DNA of 64,000 nucleotides from CAVTGO01 sp963734275 (GTDB taxonomy: Bacteria > Actinomycetota > UBA4738 > HRBIN12). Position 1 is the first letter of the stretch, and each line of letters starts with the position of its first letter. Both the position numbers and the translations under genes were made by a program. The notes under the pieces are model-generated. The model did no database searches. It saw only the letters and a list, made by a program, of their open reading frames with translations, and was not told where the DNA came from. The stretch is from NCBI GenBank assembly GCA_963734275.1, contig CAVTGO010000013.1, positions 1-64,000 of the forward strand, in the 5' to 3' direction. Positions 17,995-25,958 of this stretch are shown here, one piece after another.

Positions 17995-18699
17995 ATGGAG
18001 GTCTCCGTCAACCAGCGTCGGTGCCGGTCGTTGTTGACGCTCGCTGTGCTGCTCGCGCTCGCGACCGCCGCGTGTACGGACGAGGGGGGCGAGGTCGCCG
18101 ACCCGGCCGGCTCGACGGCGACCTCCGCGCCAACGGTCCCGACCCCCGTCGACTCGCCGGGTCCGACGCCGTCGCCCACCCAGCCGGCGCTTCCCGAGGA
18201 GCCCCCGGCGACGCGCGGCCAGATCGATACCGACTGCGTGGAGGGCTGGGTCACGCCGGCCGAGGGATCCAAGCGCTACCTCGAGCCCCTCGGCATCATC
18301 CGCCGTACCACGGGCGTCGAGGGGCCGCTCGTCGTCGTGGACATGCGCTACTTCGTGGGCCCCGAGTCGCCGCCGACCGACAAGGGCTACCTGCTGCTCG
18401 TGCAGCGCTGGTACGTGAAGCTCTACGCGGAGGACGACCTGTCGTTCCAGGGACGGTTCCTCGTGGAGGCGCGGCGGTTCGGACGCGGCCTCTCGGCCGT
18501 CGCGCCCTACGACACGAACGGGTTCCGGTCGCCGGAGTGGGTGGGCTTCCAGTTCGAGAGCGCCGACCCGACCGAGCGTCCGTACCCGGGCCTGCCGGGG
18601 GACTGGACGGGGATCGCGTACGACTTCGTGGACGGGGCCGAGGGCCTGCAGATCCCCGGCCTTCCCGCGGAGGTCTCGGGGTGCCTCGACGCGACGTAG
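17995..18699 (+). CDS. Hypothetical lipoprotein
   Basis: 234 residues. The signal peptide ends LALATAAC, giving a lipidated Cys27. A Pro/Thr/Ser-rich linker (about 40-75; TPVDSPGPTPSPTQPALPEE) is followed by a compact domain of about 160 residues with DTDCVEGWVTPAEGSKRYLE at its beginning and VSGCLDAT at its end. The two Cys could form a disulfide closing the domain. No family was recognised. The TATCCT at 17978-17983 is a likely -10 box, 11 nt from the ATG. It is followed by another lipoprotein gene with its own promoter. The domain contains long beta-strand-like segments (GPLVVVDMRYFVG, GYLLLVQRWYVKLYAE), so an extracytoplasmic binding role is possible. Confidence 0.65.
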   Translation: MEVSVNQRRCRSLLTLAVLLALATAACTDEGGEVADPAGSTATSAPTVPTPVDSPGPTPSPTQPALPEEPPATRGQIDTDCVEGWVTPAEGSKRYLEPLGIIRRTTGVEGPLVVVDMRYFVGPESPPTDKGYLLLVQRWYVKLYAEDDLSFQGRFLVEARRFGRGLSAVAPYDTNGFRSPEWVGFQFESADPTERPYPGLPGDWTGIAYDFVDGAEGLQIPGLPAEVSGCLDAT

Positions 18700-18708
18700 G
18701 CTCCGCGC

Positions 18709-18714
18709 TAGCCT
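18709..18714 (+). promoter_or_regulatory. -10 box TAGCCT, leaderless start at ATG 18721
   Basis: Six nt separate TAGCCT from the ATG at 18721 and there is no Shine-Dalgarno sequence. Transcription should begin at or next to the start codon. Confidence 0.5.
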
Positions 18715-18720
18715 CGACCC

Positions 18721-19209
18721 ATGGCCTCCCGCCGGCTCCCGGCGCTGCTGGCGCTCTGCATGCTCGCGGCCGCGTGCGCGGGCGAGCCGCCCGCGTACCC
18801 GCATCTCCGTCAGGCCTCCGAGGAGGAGGTGCCCGGCACCTGGGGGCTCACGCTCCGGCCGCCGCCCGACGACCTCGACCCGGCGATCACGCCGGAGGAG
18901 GCGACCCGGCTCGCGATCCGGGTCGACGTGGAGGGGGAGATCCTGCAGACGCTCGCGATCGTGCCGGGCTCGTTCGTCGGTGAACCCGAGGACGTCCCGG
19001 CGTGGGTCGTGATCGCCCGCGACCTGTGCTTCGCGAGCTCGAAGGGCGACCTGGTCTCATCGAGTCGCCGCGACCCGAAGGACGTGGAGCGGTGCGGCGA
19101 CGCGAACCTGTGGATCGAGATGGTGGATCCGATCACCGGCGAGAGCCTGGCGAGCACCAGCGGCTACGACCTCTCCGAGATCTGGACCCCCGCATTGGCG
19201 GCGAGCTAG
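18721..19209 (+). CDS. Hypothetical small lipoprotein
   Basis: 162 residues, lipobox CMLAAAC with Cys19 as the lipidated residue. The mature part reads GTWGLTLRPPPDDLDPAITP, RLAIRVDVEGEILQTLAIVP and ends YDLSEIWTPALAAS; a Cys pair (RDLCFASS, VERCGDAN) may be bonded. No family recognised. The gene appears leaderless. It ends tail to tail with the PotD-like gene; both stop codons lie inside the perfect 10-bp palindrome CTAGGCCTAG at 19206-19215. The preceding gene is also a lipoprotein, but the sequences are not alike. Confidence 0.6.
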   Translation: MASRRLPALLALCMLAAACAGEPPAYPHLRQASEEEVPGTWGLTLRPPPDDLDPAITPEEATRLAIRVDVEGEILQTLAIVPGSFVGEPEDVPAWVVIARDLCFASSKGDLVSSSRRDPKDVERCGDANLWIEMVDPITGESLASTSGYDLSEIWTPALAAS

Positions 19210-19211
19210 GC

Positions 19212-20438
19212 CTAGGCGGCCGCGAGCACCGACTGCCACGCGTCGAGCCATGTGGCGTTCGCGCGCGGGTCGAGCGCGTGGAACATCTGGCTCGCGGCGA
19301 ACACGTCCGGCGTGAGGATCGCGCAGTGGTGCGCCATCTGCGCGAGCCCCGGGTACTCGAGGAGCGCGAGCTCGGGCGTGATCTCGCCGAGGGGCGGCTG
19401 GTACCCGTTCCACCGGAAGTTGTCGAGGGCGACCTCGGGCCGCAGCAGGTGGTCGACGAACGCGTGGGCAAGGACGGGGTTCCGCCCGCCCGCGCAGATC
19501 GCGGTGAGGTCGCACCCGACCCACCCGGTGCCGTCCATGGGCCACCAGTAGCCGAGCCTGCGCCCCGTCTCGACGGGGTCGCGCCCCTCGTAGGTGAGCG
19601 CGGTCAGCGCGTCGCCGGACCATGCCTGGTGCGCGACGACGTGGCCCTCGGGGAGCCATTCGTAGGCGCCCTCCTCGCTGACGCGTGCGCCGGCCTCCAC
19701 GGCCTCGCCGAGCGCAGCCGCCGCGCGGGCGACGGCGGACCCGTCGGAGGTGTTCACGTCGGTCACCCCTTCGCGCAGGAGGGCGAAGGCCAGCGCCTCG
19801 CGGTACTGATCGAGGAACCCCGTCCGGCCTCGGTATCGAGGGTTCCACGGGAGCTCGAGCGGCTCCTGCAGATCCTCGGCGCGCACGAGGTCCGAGCGCC
19901 AGGCGATCCCGCTCGAGTAGACGGTGTACGGGACCGAGTAGCGCGCTCCCACGTCGTAGAAGGGTCCGTCCGACGCTCGGAACTCGGGCCACAGGTGCCG
20001 GAGATGCGGGAGCGCGTCGTGGTTCAGCGGACGGAGCAGGCCGCCCTCGACGAGGCGGGGCAGAACGTCGATCGTGGGGAAGAAGACGTCGAAGTCGGCG
20101 CCCGGCGCGCGCAGGCGTGCGAGCGCCTCGTCCATGTCGGCGAAGCTCTCGACCTCGATCGCCACATCCGACGCCGCGTGCCGGCGAGCGAACGACCGGA
20201 GGACGTCGTCGTACAGGTACTCGCGCCACTGGTAGATGCGGAGGGTGGCCCCCCGCTCGACCGGCAGGCCGCTCCGGATCAGCAGGTCCTCGCGCATCGG
20301 CAACGTGGCGGGGTTCGCGCGCGTCGGCGCGGACGACGGGGAGGTCGATCCCGAGCGCCGGCACGCCGCGAGCAGCCCGCCGGCCGCGAGCGCAGCCGCT
20401 CCCGCAAGGAACCGTCGGCGCTCGAACCGTGCGGCCAT
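19212..20438 (-). CDS. PotD-like periplasmic spermidine/putrescine-type binding lipoprotein
   Basis: 408 residues from the ATG at 20438. The N-terminus combines a twin-arginine pattern (RRRFLAGAAALAAGGLLAAC) with a lipobox at Cys26. It then follows the PotD fold: LRIYQWREYLYDDVLRSFAR, FDVFFPTIDVLPRLVEGGLL, GARYSVPYTVYSSGIAWRSD, LGYWWPMDGTGWVGCD. Such proteins deliver polyamines or similar cations to an ABC importer. No permease or ATPase gene is adjacent; the only permease in the window is the PotBC fusion at 47270. Two bp separate it from the upstream ROK gene, so they are co-transcribed. A sugar- or amine-related role shared with the kinase cannot be excluded. Confidence 0.8.
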   Translation of the reverse strand: MAARFERRRFLAGAAALAAGGLLAACRRSGSTSPSSAPTRANPATLPMREDLLIRSGLPVERGATLRIYQWREYLYDDVLRSFARRHAASDVAIEVESFADMDEALARLRAPGADFDVFFPTIDVLPRLVEGGLLRPLNHDALPHLRHLWPEFRASDGPFYDVGARYSVPYTVYSSGIAWRSDLVRAEDLQEPLELPWNPRYRGRTGFLDQYREALAFALLREGVTDVNTSDGSAVARAAAALGEAVEAGARVSEEGAYEWLPEGHVVAHQAWSGDALTALTYEGRDPVETGRRLGYWWPMDGTGWVGCDLTAICAGGRNPVLAHAFVDHLLRPEVALDNFRWNGYQPPLGEITPELALLEYPGLAQMAHHCAILTPDVFAASQMFHALDPRANATWLDAWQSVLAAA

Positions 20439-20440
20439 CG

Positions 20441-21403
20441 CTAGCCCCCCGCGAGCACCGCCGCGCCCACCGAGCCCGACAGGTCGCCGAACTCCGCTGT
20501 CAGCATCACGGGCGGCTTGTCCGGGACGAACAGCCTGGGCGCCATCTCCTCCTCGATGCGGCGCACGAACGGCTCGCCGAGCCGGTCGCCGAGCCCGCCG
20601 CCGATCACGATCGCCTCGAGCGCGAGGAGGTTCTGCACGGACGCGAGCGCGACGCCGAGCGCCCACACCGCGTCATCGATCAGCTCGTTCGCCATCCGGT
20701 CGCCCTTCTCGAGCGCGTCCGCGATCACGCCGCTCGACAGGCGCGTCCGGCCCTTCCTCTCCATGATCTCGAACAGGACCGTCTTCCTACCCTCGTTCGC
20801 GAGGCGCCGGGCGCGTGCCTCGATCCGCCCGCGCCCCGCGTAGGCCTCCAGATGGCCGCGACGGCCGTCCGAGCAGAGGCGCCCACCTGGGCGAACGATC
20901 GTGTGGCCGATCTCGCCGGCCGCGCCGAGCCCTTGGTGGACCTTGCCGTCGAGCACGAGCCCGCCTCCGACGCCGGTACCGACCCACACGCCCAGGAGGT
21001 CCCGGTACGGGCGCCCGGCTCCACGCTTCCACTCGCCGAGGATCGCGACGCGGACGTCGTTGTCGAGCGTGACCGGCGCGCCCCCGACCGCCTCGGACAC
21101 CATCGCGCCGAGTGGAACGGGTTCGGGTGCCTGGAACCCCGGCAGGTTCGGCGAGCTCGAGACGGTCCCGACGGCCTGGTCCACGGCGCCCGGCACACCC
21201 ATGCCGATCGCCGAGAGATCCGCCGGCCCGGCACCCGCCTCGGCGAGCGCCTTCGAGACGGCCTCGCCGACCGCCGCGACCACGTCCGCCGCACCGCTCT
21301 GCGGGGTTGGAAGGCGGTAGGCGCCCGCCACCTTCTGCGCGCGAAGCGCCGCCGCCTGGATCTTCGTCCCGCCGACGTCGACGCCGACCGTGATGCCGCT
21401 CAT
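20441..21403 (-). CDS. ROK family sugar kinase (glucokinase-like)
   Basis: 320 residues from the ATG at 21403, preceded by GGAGGCGCG. Phosphate loop GVDVGGTKIQ at residues 5-14, and conserved GVPGAVD, NDVRVAILGEW, GTGVGGGLVLDGKV, AGEIGHTIV and IVIGGGLGDRLG are all present. The ROK zinc site, normally CxCGxxGC, is degenerate here: LCSDGRRGHLEAYAG keeps only the first Cys and has Asp and His at the other positions. The enzyme should phosphorylate a hexose with ATP, or possibly polyphosphate. It is co-transcribed with the PotD-like gene downstream. Substrate cannot be fixed. Confidence 0.83.
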   Translation of the reverse strand: MSGITVGVDVGGTKIQAAALRAQKVAGAYRLPTPQSGAADVVAAVGEAVSKALAEAGAGPADLSAIGMGVPGAVDQAVGTVSSSPNLPGFQAPEPVPLGAMVSEAVGGAPVTLDNDVRVAILGEWKRGAGRPYRDLLGVWVGTGVGGGLVLDGKVHQGLGAAGEIGHTIVRPGGRLCSDGRRGHLEAYAGRGRIEARARRLANEGRKTVLFEIMERKGRTRLSSGVIADALEKGDRMANELIDDAVWALGVALASVQNLLALEAIVIGGGLGDRLGEPFVRRIEEEMAPRLFVPDKPPVMLTAEFGDLSGSVGAAVLAGG

Positions 21404-21455
21404 CGCGCCTCCAGTTCGAGCCTCGAGGGGTGCATCCGGGTCGAGTATGCGCCGG

Positions 21456-22856
21456 TCAGCGACCGTGGGTCCACGCACCGGGGACCGTGGCCCGCGTGAG
21501 CAGGAGCCGCACGGCGAGGCTCGCTCCGGAAGTCAGCGCGACCGCCTGGAGCGCGAGGAGGGGGGTCCCCAGCAGCGCCGCGAGCGCGACGAGCAGCAAG
21601 CGCGCGTCCCGCCCGCCGAGCAGGAACCCGATCGAGCGCTCGGGCGCCGGCGGGATCCGGAGCGCGGTGATCCGGTCCTTGGTGGCCATCGAGAGCATGG
21701 AGCCCGTCGTCGCGGCGACCGTCCACATCACCGTCGCCTCGGGACCATGCGCCTGCAGCGCCCAGATCGCGAGCCCGCCGATGACGGCCGCGTCCGCGAG
21801 GCGATCCAGGACGCCATCGAGCAGGGCGCCGCGAGCGCTCGCCCGGGCCTGGAGCCTCGCGATCTCGCCGTCCACGCCGTCCAGCAGGGACGAGAGCTGG
21901 ACGAGCGCCGCGCCCGCGATCCCGAGGCCGAGCGCGAGGCTCCATCCAGCGAGGACGGCAACCAGGAACGCGAGCAAGGAGACGACGTCGGGATGGATGG
22001 GGGCGTGCGCGAGCGCCATGGACAGGCGCGTCGAGATCGGACGGTTGAGGTACCGCGCGACGGGCCCGTCCGAGTCCTTCGTGAGGGAACGACGAAGCAG
22101 CGCGGCCGCGCGTCGCAGGTCCTCCGGTGTGTCGACGTCCTGCCACCACATCCCCTGGGGGAGGGGAACGGCCTCGAGCGGTCGCGAACGAGCGAGCTCG
22201 GTCACCGCGCCCGCGAGCGTCCGATCGCCGCGTGCGGCGACGCGTCGCTGGGCGTCGAACACCTCGCGCGGTAGCAGGAACGCGCCGCAGTCGATGGACG
22301 GGTCCCCGAGCTCCTTGGAGAACTCGACCGCGTGCTCGGCATGCAGGCGTACCCGCGTGCCCTCCGCCCACGCATCGGGCTCGGGCGAGTGATCCACGAG
22401 GACGCCGGGTCCGTGGCGCTCGATCAGCGGCTCCAGCGCGCCCTGGCCGAAGACGTGATCGGTCGTGACGAGGAGGAAGCACTCCTCCTCGGCAACCGCG
22501 GGCTCGGCAGCGGCCAGCGACGCCCCGTTGCCTTCCTCCCACCGCTCCGCGTACACGGCCCGTACCACCCCGGGCGCGATCCGGTTCACCACCGCCGCGA
22601 CCGGGCCGGCCTGATAGCCGACAACGACGACGACGCGCCGCATCCCACCGGCCAGCAACTGGCGGACGGCCCGCTCGACGAGTGACAGGCCGCCCACCCG
22701 GACCAGGGCCTTAGAACCCCCGCCGGTCACGGACGCCAGACGCTCGGATCGCCCGGCGGCGAGCACGACGGCCACCCTCGCGGGGGATCCGTCACGGCCG
22801 GCGACGGACGCGGCCGCGGGTCGGATGTGCGCGTGTTCGGAAAGCGTGTCGGTCAT
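21456..22856 (-). CDS. Bifunctional nucleotidyltransferase / CDP-alcohol phosphatidyltransferase (IPCT-DIPPS type)
   Basis: 466 residues from the ATG at 22856 (AAGGGGCGGG upstream). Residues about 25-255 are a sugar-phosphate nucleotidyltransferase: VAVVLAAGRSERL, GSKALVRVGGLSLVERAVRQ, LVTTDHVFG, WWQDVDTPEDLRRA. Residues about 265-466 form a membrane CDP-alcohol phosphatidyltransferase, with the motif residues Asp329, Gly330, Ala333, Arg334, Gly343, Asp347 and Asp351 all in register and four to six membrane helices. This pairing is known from CTP:inositol-1-phosphate cytidylyltransferase / di-myo-inositol phosphate phosphate synthase. By analogy it may make a phosphodiester osmolyte or a phosphoinositide-like lipid. 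No inositol-phosphate synthase lies in the window. Confidence 0.75.
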   Translation of the reverse strand: MTDTLSEHAHIRPAAASVAGRDGSPARVAVVLAAGRSERLASVTGGGSKALVRVGGLSLVERAVRQLLAGGMRRVVVVVGYQAGPVAAVVNRIAPGVVRAVYAERWEEGNGASLAAAEPAVAEEECFLLVTTDHVFGQGALEPLIERHGPGVLVDHSPEPDAWAEGTRVRLHAEHAVEFSKELGDPSIDCGAFLLPREVFDAQRRVAARGDRTLAGAVTELARSRPLEAVPLPQGMWWQDVDTPEDLRRAAALLRRSLTKDSDGPVARYLNRPISTRLSMALAHAPIHPDVVSLLAFLVAVLAGWSLALGLGIAGAALVQLSSLLDGVDGEIARLQARASARGALLDGVLDRLADAAVIGGLAIWALQAHGPEATVMWTVAATTGSMLSMATKDRITALRIPPAPERSIGFLLGGRDARLLLVALAALLGTPLLALQAVALTSGASLAVRLLLTRATVPGAWTHGR

Positions 22857-22926
22857 CCCGCCCCTTCGCATGAGGAGACGTGCGGCCCAAAGGTTCCACG
22901 AACCGAGCGCAGGTGGCAAGTCGGCC

Positions 22927-24102
22927 CTACGATGGCCAGCCCGTGTACGAGTCGTGCCCGCGCTTCCGGAGCTCGTTGCCGATCACGAGCCGTTGGATCT
23001 CGGACGTGCCCTCCCAGATCCGGTCCACGCGGAGCTCGCGCCAGATGCGCTCGACGGGCTCCTCGCGCATGTAGCCACGGCCGCCGTGGATCTGCACGGC
23101 CTTGTCGGCCACGCGTCCCGCCGTCTCCGAGCAGACGAGCTTGACCGCCGACGCGAGCGCATGGAGCTCCTTGCGCCCGGCTCCGCCGCGGGCGGCCTGC
23201 CATCCCACGCGGTAGAGCATGGACTTCGCGGCCATGATCTCGGCCGCCATGTCGGCGAGCATGAACGCGATCGCCTGGAACTCGGCGATCGGTTTTCCGA
23301 ACTGCACCCGCGCGTTCGCGAACGCCAGCGAGCGGTCGAGCGCGCGGGTCGCGGCGCCCATCGTGCGGGCGCCGATCATGATGCGCTCCTCGACGAACCA
23401 GTCCTTCGTCAGCTCGAACCCCTGGCCGACGTCGCCGAGCACCGCGCCGTCGCCCAAGCGCACGTCGTGGAACGCGAAGATCGGGTGCTCGAACACGAAC
23501 GTGTGGGTGTACTTCGGCGTGCGGACGAGCTCCACCCCGGGCGCGTCCTTGTCGACGAGGAAGACGGTGGCCTTCGCGGGGTCGCCATCGACGTGCGCGT
23601 GCACGAGGAAGAAGTCCGCGACGTCGCCCGATGTCACGTGCCACTTCTCGCCGTTCAGCACCCAGCCGTCGCCGTCGCGCGCGGCGGTCGTTCGCACCAT
23701 CGTCGGGTCGGAGCCCGCGGCCTCCTCGGTGATCGCGTACGCGTCACGGCGCTCGCCGAGGATCGCCGGGCGCAGGTACCGTTCCTTCTGCTCCTCGGTC
23801 CCCGACGCGAGCGGGATCGAGGGCCGCCAAGGGATGTCCCAGAGCGCGTTCGTCGCGCGGCCCCACTCCTCCTCGACGAGGATCTGCTGGAACGTGTCGA
23901 GCCCCTGTCCGCCATCGGCACGGGGGTGGTTGATCGCGTTGAAGCCGCGGTCGAGCACGGCCCGCTTGGCGGCCGCGAAGCTGTCGGACGTGAGGCCGTC
24001 GCCGGTCTCGCACTCGTCCTCGAGCGGGATCAGGACCTCGTCGGTGAACGCGCGAGCCCGAGCCTTCAGCTCGGCGTCGCCCGGCTCCAGCCGCAGGTCC
24101 AT
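22927..24102 (-). CDS. Acyl-CoA dehydrogenase
   Basis: 391 residues from the ATG at 24102. N-terminal helical domain, the middle beta domain with AITEEAAGSDPTMVRTTA and GWVLNGEKWHVTSGDVADF, and the C-terminal helical domain ending RGYMREEPVERIWRELRVD then IWEGTSEIQRLVI. These are the standard FAD and substrate motifs of the family, which introduces a double bond into acyl-CoA and passes electrons to ETF. The EHPIFAFHDVRLGDGAVLGD segment is conserved. The same sequence style occurs in the broken copy at the window start. Neighbours do not reveal the chain length or pathway. It is upstream of the nucleotidyltransferase gene on the same strand, with a 70-bp gap. Confidence 0.9.
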   Translation of the reverse strand: MDLRLEPGDAELKARARAFTDEVLIPLEDECETGDGLTSDSFAAAKRAVLDRGFNAINHPRADGGQGLDTFQQILVEEEWGRATNALWDIPWRPSIPLASGTEEQKERYLRPAILGERRDAYAITEEAAGSDPTMVRTTAARDGDGWVLNGEKWHVTSGDVADFFLVHAHVDGDPAKATVFLVDKDAPGVELVRTPKYTHTFVFEHPIFAFHDVRLGDGAVLGDVGQGFELTKDWFVEERIMIGARTMGAATRALDRSLAFANARVQFGKPIAEFQAIAFMLADMAAEIMAAKSMLYRVGWQAARGGAGRKELHALASAVKLVCSETAGRVADKAVQIHGGRGYMREEPVERIWRELRVDRIWEGTSEIQRLVIGNELRKRGHDSYTGWPS

Positions 24103-24201
24103 GGGGCGGCAGCCTAGTCGCTGCGAGCCTGGCGCTCCGCGCTTGGCCGCTCCCGCTACGGGTATCGTTCGGGGCGACCCCTTCCCGAGGAGGCGATGAC
24201 C

Positions 24202-24693
24202 ATGGCCGTGCTGGTCCGACACGCGATGACCGAGGAACCGAAGTCCCTCAACCCCGACCAGAGCGCCGGCGATGCCGCCGGGCTGATGGCCAATCATGAT
24301 TTCGGCGCGGTCCCCCTCGTCCGCGACGACGAGCTGGTGGGGATCGTGACCGACCGCGACCTCGTCGTGCGGGTGATGGCCAAGCGACGCGATCCCACCG
24401 AGGTGAAGCTGGACGAGATCGCCACGAAGGACCTGAGGACCGTCTCGCCCGACTTGGAGCTGCACGAGGCGCGCGACCTGATGGAGCGGCACAAGATCCG
24501 CCGGCTCCCCGTGGTGAAGGACAACGCGCTCGTCGGGATGCTGTCGCTCGGCGACGTCGCGCTCGGCCTCGCGTCCACGCGTCAGGTGGGCGAGGCGCTC
24601 AGGGAGATCTCGGAGTCGCCGAGCACCGGGCACCAGAATCCCGGGCCGGCGATCGGGTCGCCGCGGGGCGACGCCGCCGAGACGTCGAGCTAG
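24202..24693 (+). CDS. Tandem CBS-domain protein
   Basis: 163 residues from the ATG at 24202; the ATG at 24196 sits only 2 nt from the GAGGAGG ribosome site, whereas 24202 is 8 nt away. Two CBS repeats are visible: residues about 5-60 (FGAVPLVRDDELVGIVTDRD) and 75-130 (IRRLPVVKDNALVGMLSLGD). CBS pairs bind adenosyl nucleotides such as AMP, ATP or SAM and act as energy sensors, alone or joined to enzymes; this is a stand-alone form. A short disordered Ser/Pro/Gly tail follows. Its stop interlocks with the convergent propeller gene stop in CTAG at 24690-24693. Confidence 0.9.
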   Translation: MAVLVRHAMTEEPKSLNPDQSAGDAAGLMANHDFGAVPLVRDDELVGIVTDRDLVVRVMAKRRDPTEVKLDEIATKDLRTVSPDLELHEARDLMERHKIRRLPVVKDNALVGMLSLGDVALGLASTRQVGEALREISESPSTGHQNPGPAIGSPRGDAAETSS

Positions 24694-25862
24694 GACGTCG
24701 CGAGGCAGGTCGCGCCGCGGACGGCCAGGGTCCGGCGGCCCGTCCGTACGTCGCGGTGGCCGACGGCGAGCACGGTGCCGTCGGGCAGGGCGTCGACCGC
24801 CGACAGCACGTCCGAACCCGGGACGCCGGCGCCGGGGATCTGCTGCCAGCGCTGCCCGTCGAAGCGAACCACGAGCGTCTTCGTGGTGCCCTCGGCGGTC
24901 GGGCGCGATCCCACGGCCCACACGTCCTGCGGCCCGACGACCGAGACCGACAGCAGGAGCCCGTCACTTCGGACGTTGGCCGCCGGGGTCCACCCGGTGC
25001 CGTCGAAGTGCTGGATCTGCGAACCGACGGCCCATACGTCGTTGGACGCCACCGCCTCGACCGCCTCGAGCGTTCCCTGGGTCTCTGTCGGCGAGTCCGC
25101 CCACGCCTCGCCGCCGTAGCGGATGATGGCGGGCCGGTTGTGGTGGTAGCCCGCCACCCATAGGTCCCTCGGCGTGAGCACGTCGATGTCGCGCAGCAAG
25201 CTCTTGCCCCCGCCGAGCGCGCGGCCGACCTCCACCTCGGCCCACAGCTGCCCGTCCCAGTGCAACACGAGACCGCGCTCGAGCGAGGCCGCGGGGTCGC
25301 CGACGGAGCCGACGACCCAGACGTTGGTGGGGGAGATCGCCGCGACGCCGTTCAGCACGCCGTCGATCTCGATCGGCATCTCGACCTCGAGCCACTCGGT
25401 GCCGTCGTAGCGCAGGACGAGCGGCGCGTCGCCGAACCCGCTCGAGGTCCGCCCGACCGCCCAGACCTCGTTCGGCCCGGCGGCGTCCACGTCGAGGAGC
25501 TCGTTGCGCTCGGTCCCGGGGCTCGGCGCCTCGACCGCGGTCCACGCGACGCCGTCCCACCGCTCCACCACCACGGCCGAGGGCGCCACAGGGTCGCCGG
25601 TCGCGCCGACGGCCCAGGCCTCCGACGCCGAGAGCGCCACGACGCCGTTCAGCGAGATGGGTAGCTCGCCGCTGTCGGCGCTCGGCACGATCTCCCACGT
25701 GGGGGTGCAGGGGGGCGTCGGTGAACCCGTCGGCGACGTCGGGGGCTCCGGCAGCTCGGGGAGCCCCGGCTCGGTGGCCGCCACGACGGCCGAGCCGATC
25801 GTGAACGTCACGATCGCGGCGATCCCGCCGTTGATCAACGCTCTGCGTGTGTGTGAGCTCAC
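24690..25862 (-). CDS. Exported beta-propeller protein with AWAVG repeats
   Basis: 390 residues from a GTG at 25862 (VSSHTRRALINGGIAAIVTF). One N-terminal hydrophobic segment (about 9-28), then a Pro/Thr linker and at least seven repeats of the form xxxWAVGxxxxxxxxxxLRYDGxxWxxV: EAWAVGATGDP, EVWAVGRTSSGFG, NVWVVGSVGDPA, DLWVAGYHHN, DVWAVGSQIQHF, DVWAVGSRPT. Each is a blade whose end is marked by WDG or FDG. Anchored or secreted; no catalytic residues seen. The closest general description is a Kelch-like or BNR-like propeller. It shares only fold, not sequence, with the propellers at 12.4-15.1 kb. Confidence 0.75.
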   Translation of the reverse strand: MSSHTRRALINGGIAAIVTFTIGSAVVAATEPGLPELPEPPTSPTGSPTPPCTPTWEIVPSADSGELPISLNGVVALSASEAWAVGATGDPVAPSAVVVERWDGVAWTAVEAPSPGTERNELLDVDAAGPNEVWAVGRTSSGFGDAPLVLRYDGTEWLEVEMPIEIDGVLNGVAAISPTNVWVVGSVGDPAASLERGLVLHWDGQLWAEVEVGRALGGGKSLLRDIDVLTPRDLWVAGYHHNRPAIIRYGGEAWADSPTETQGTLEAVEAVASNDVWAVGSQIQHFDGTGWTPAANVRSDGLLLSVSVVGPQDVWAVGSRPTAEGTTKTLVVRFDGQRWQQIPGAGVPGSDVLSAVDALPDGTVLAVGHRDVRTGRRTLAVRGATCLATS

Positions 25863-25943
25863 CGCGGATCGGGAACCCGGGCCGGGCGGGACGGCCTCGG
25901 GCGCGCGGGGACGCGGCGTTTGCGGCACCGCTCGGTGGCTGGG

Positions 25944-25949
25944 TAACCT
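25944..25949 (+). promoter_or_regulatory. -10 box TAACCT near leaderless start at GTG 25959
   Basis: Nine nt separate TAACCT from the GTG. No Shine-Dalgarno sequence is visible between them. Confidence 0.4.
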
Positions 25950-25958
25950 CCGGGCCTC

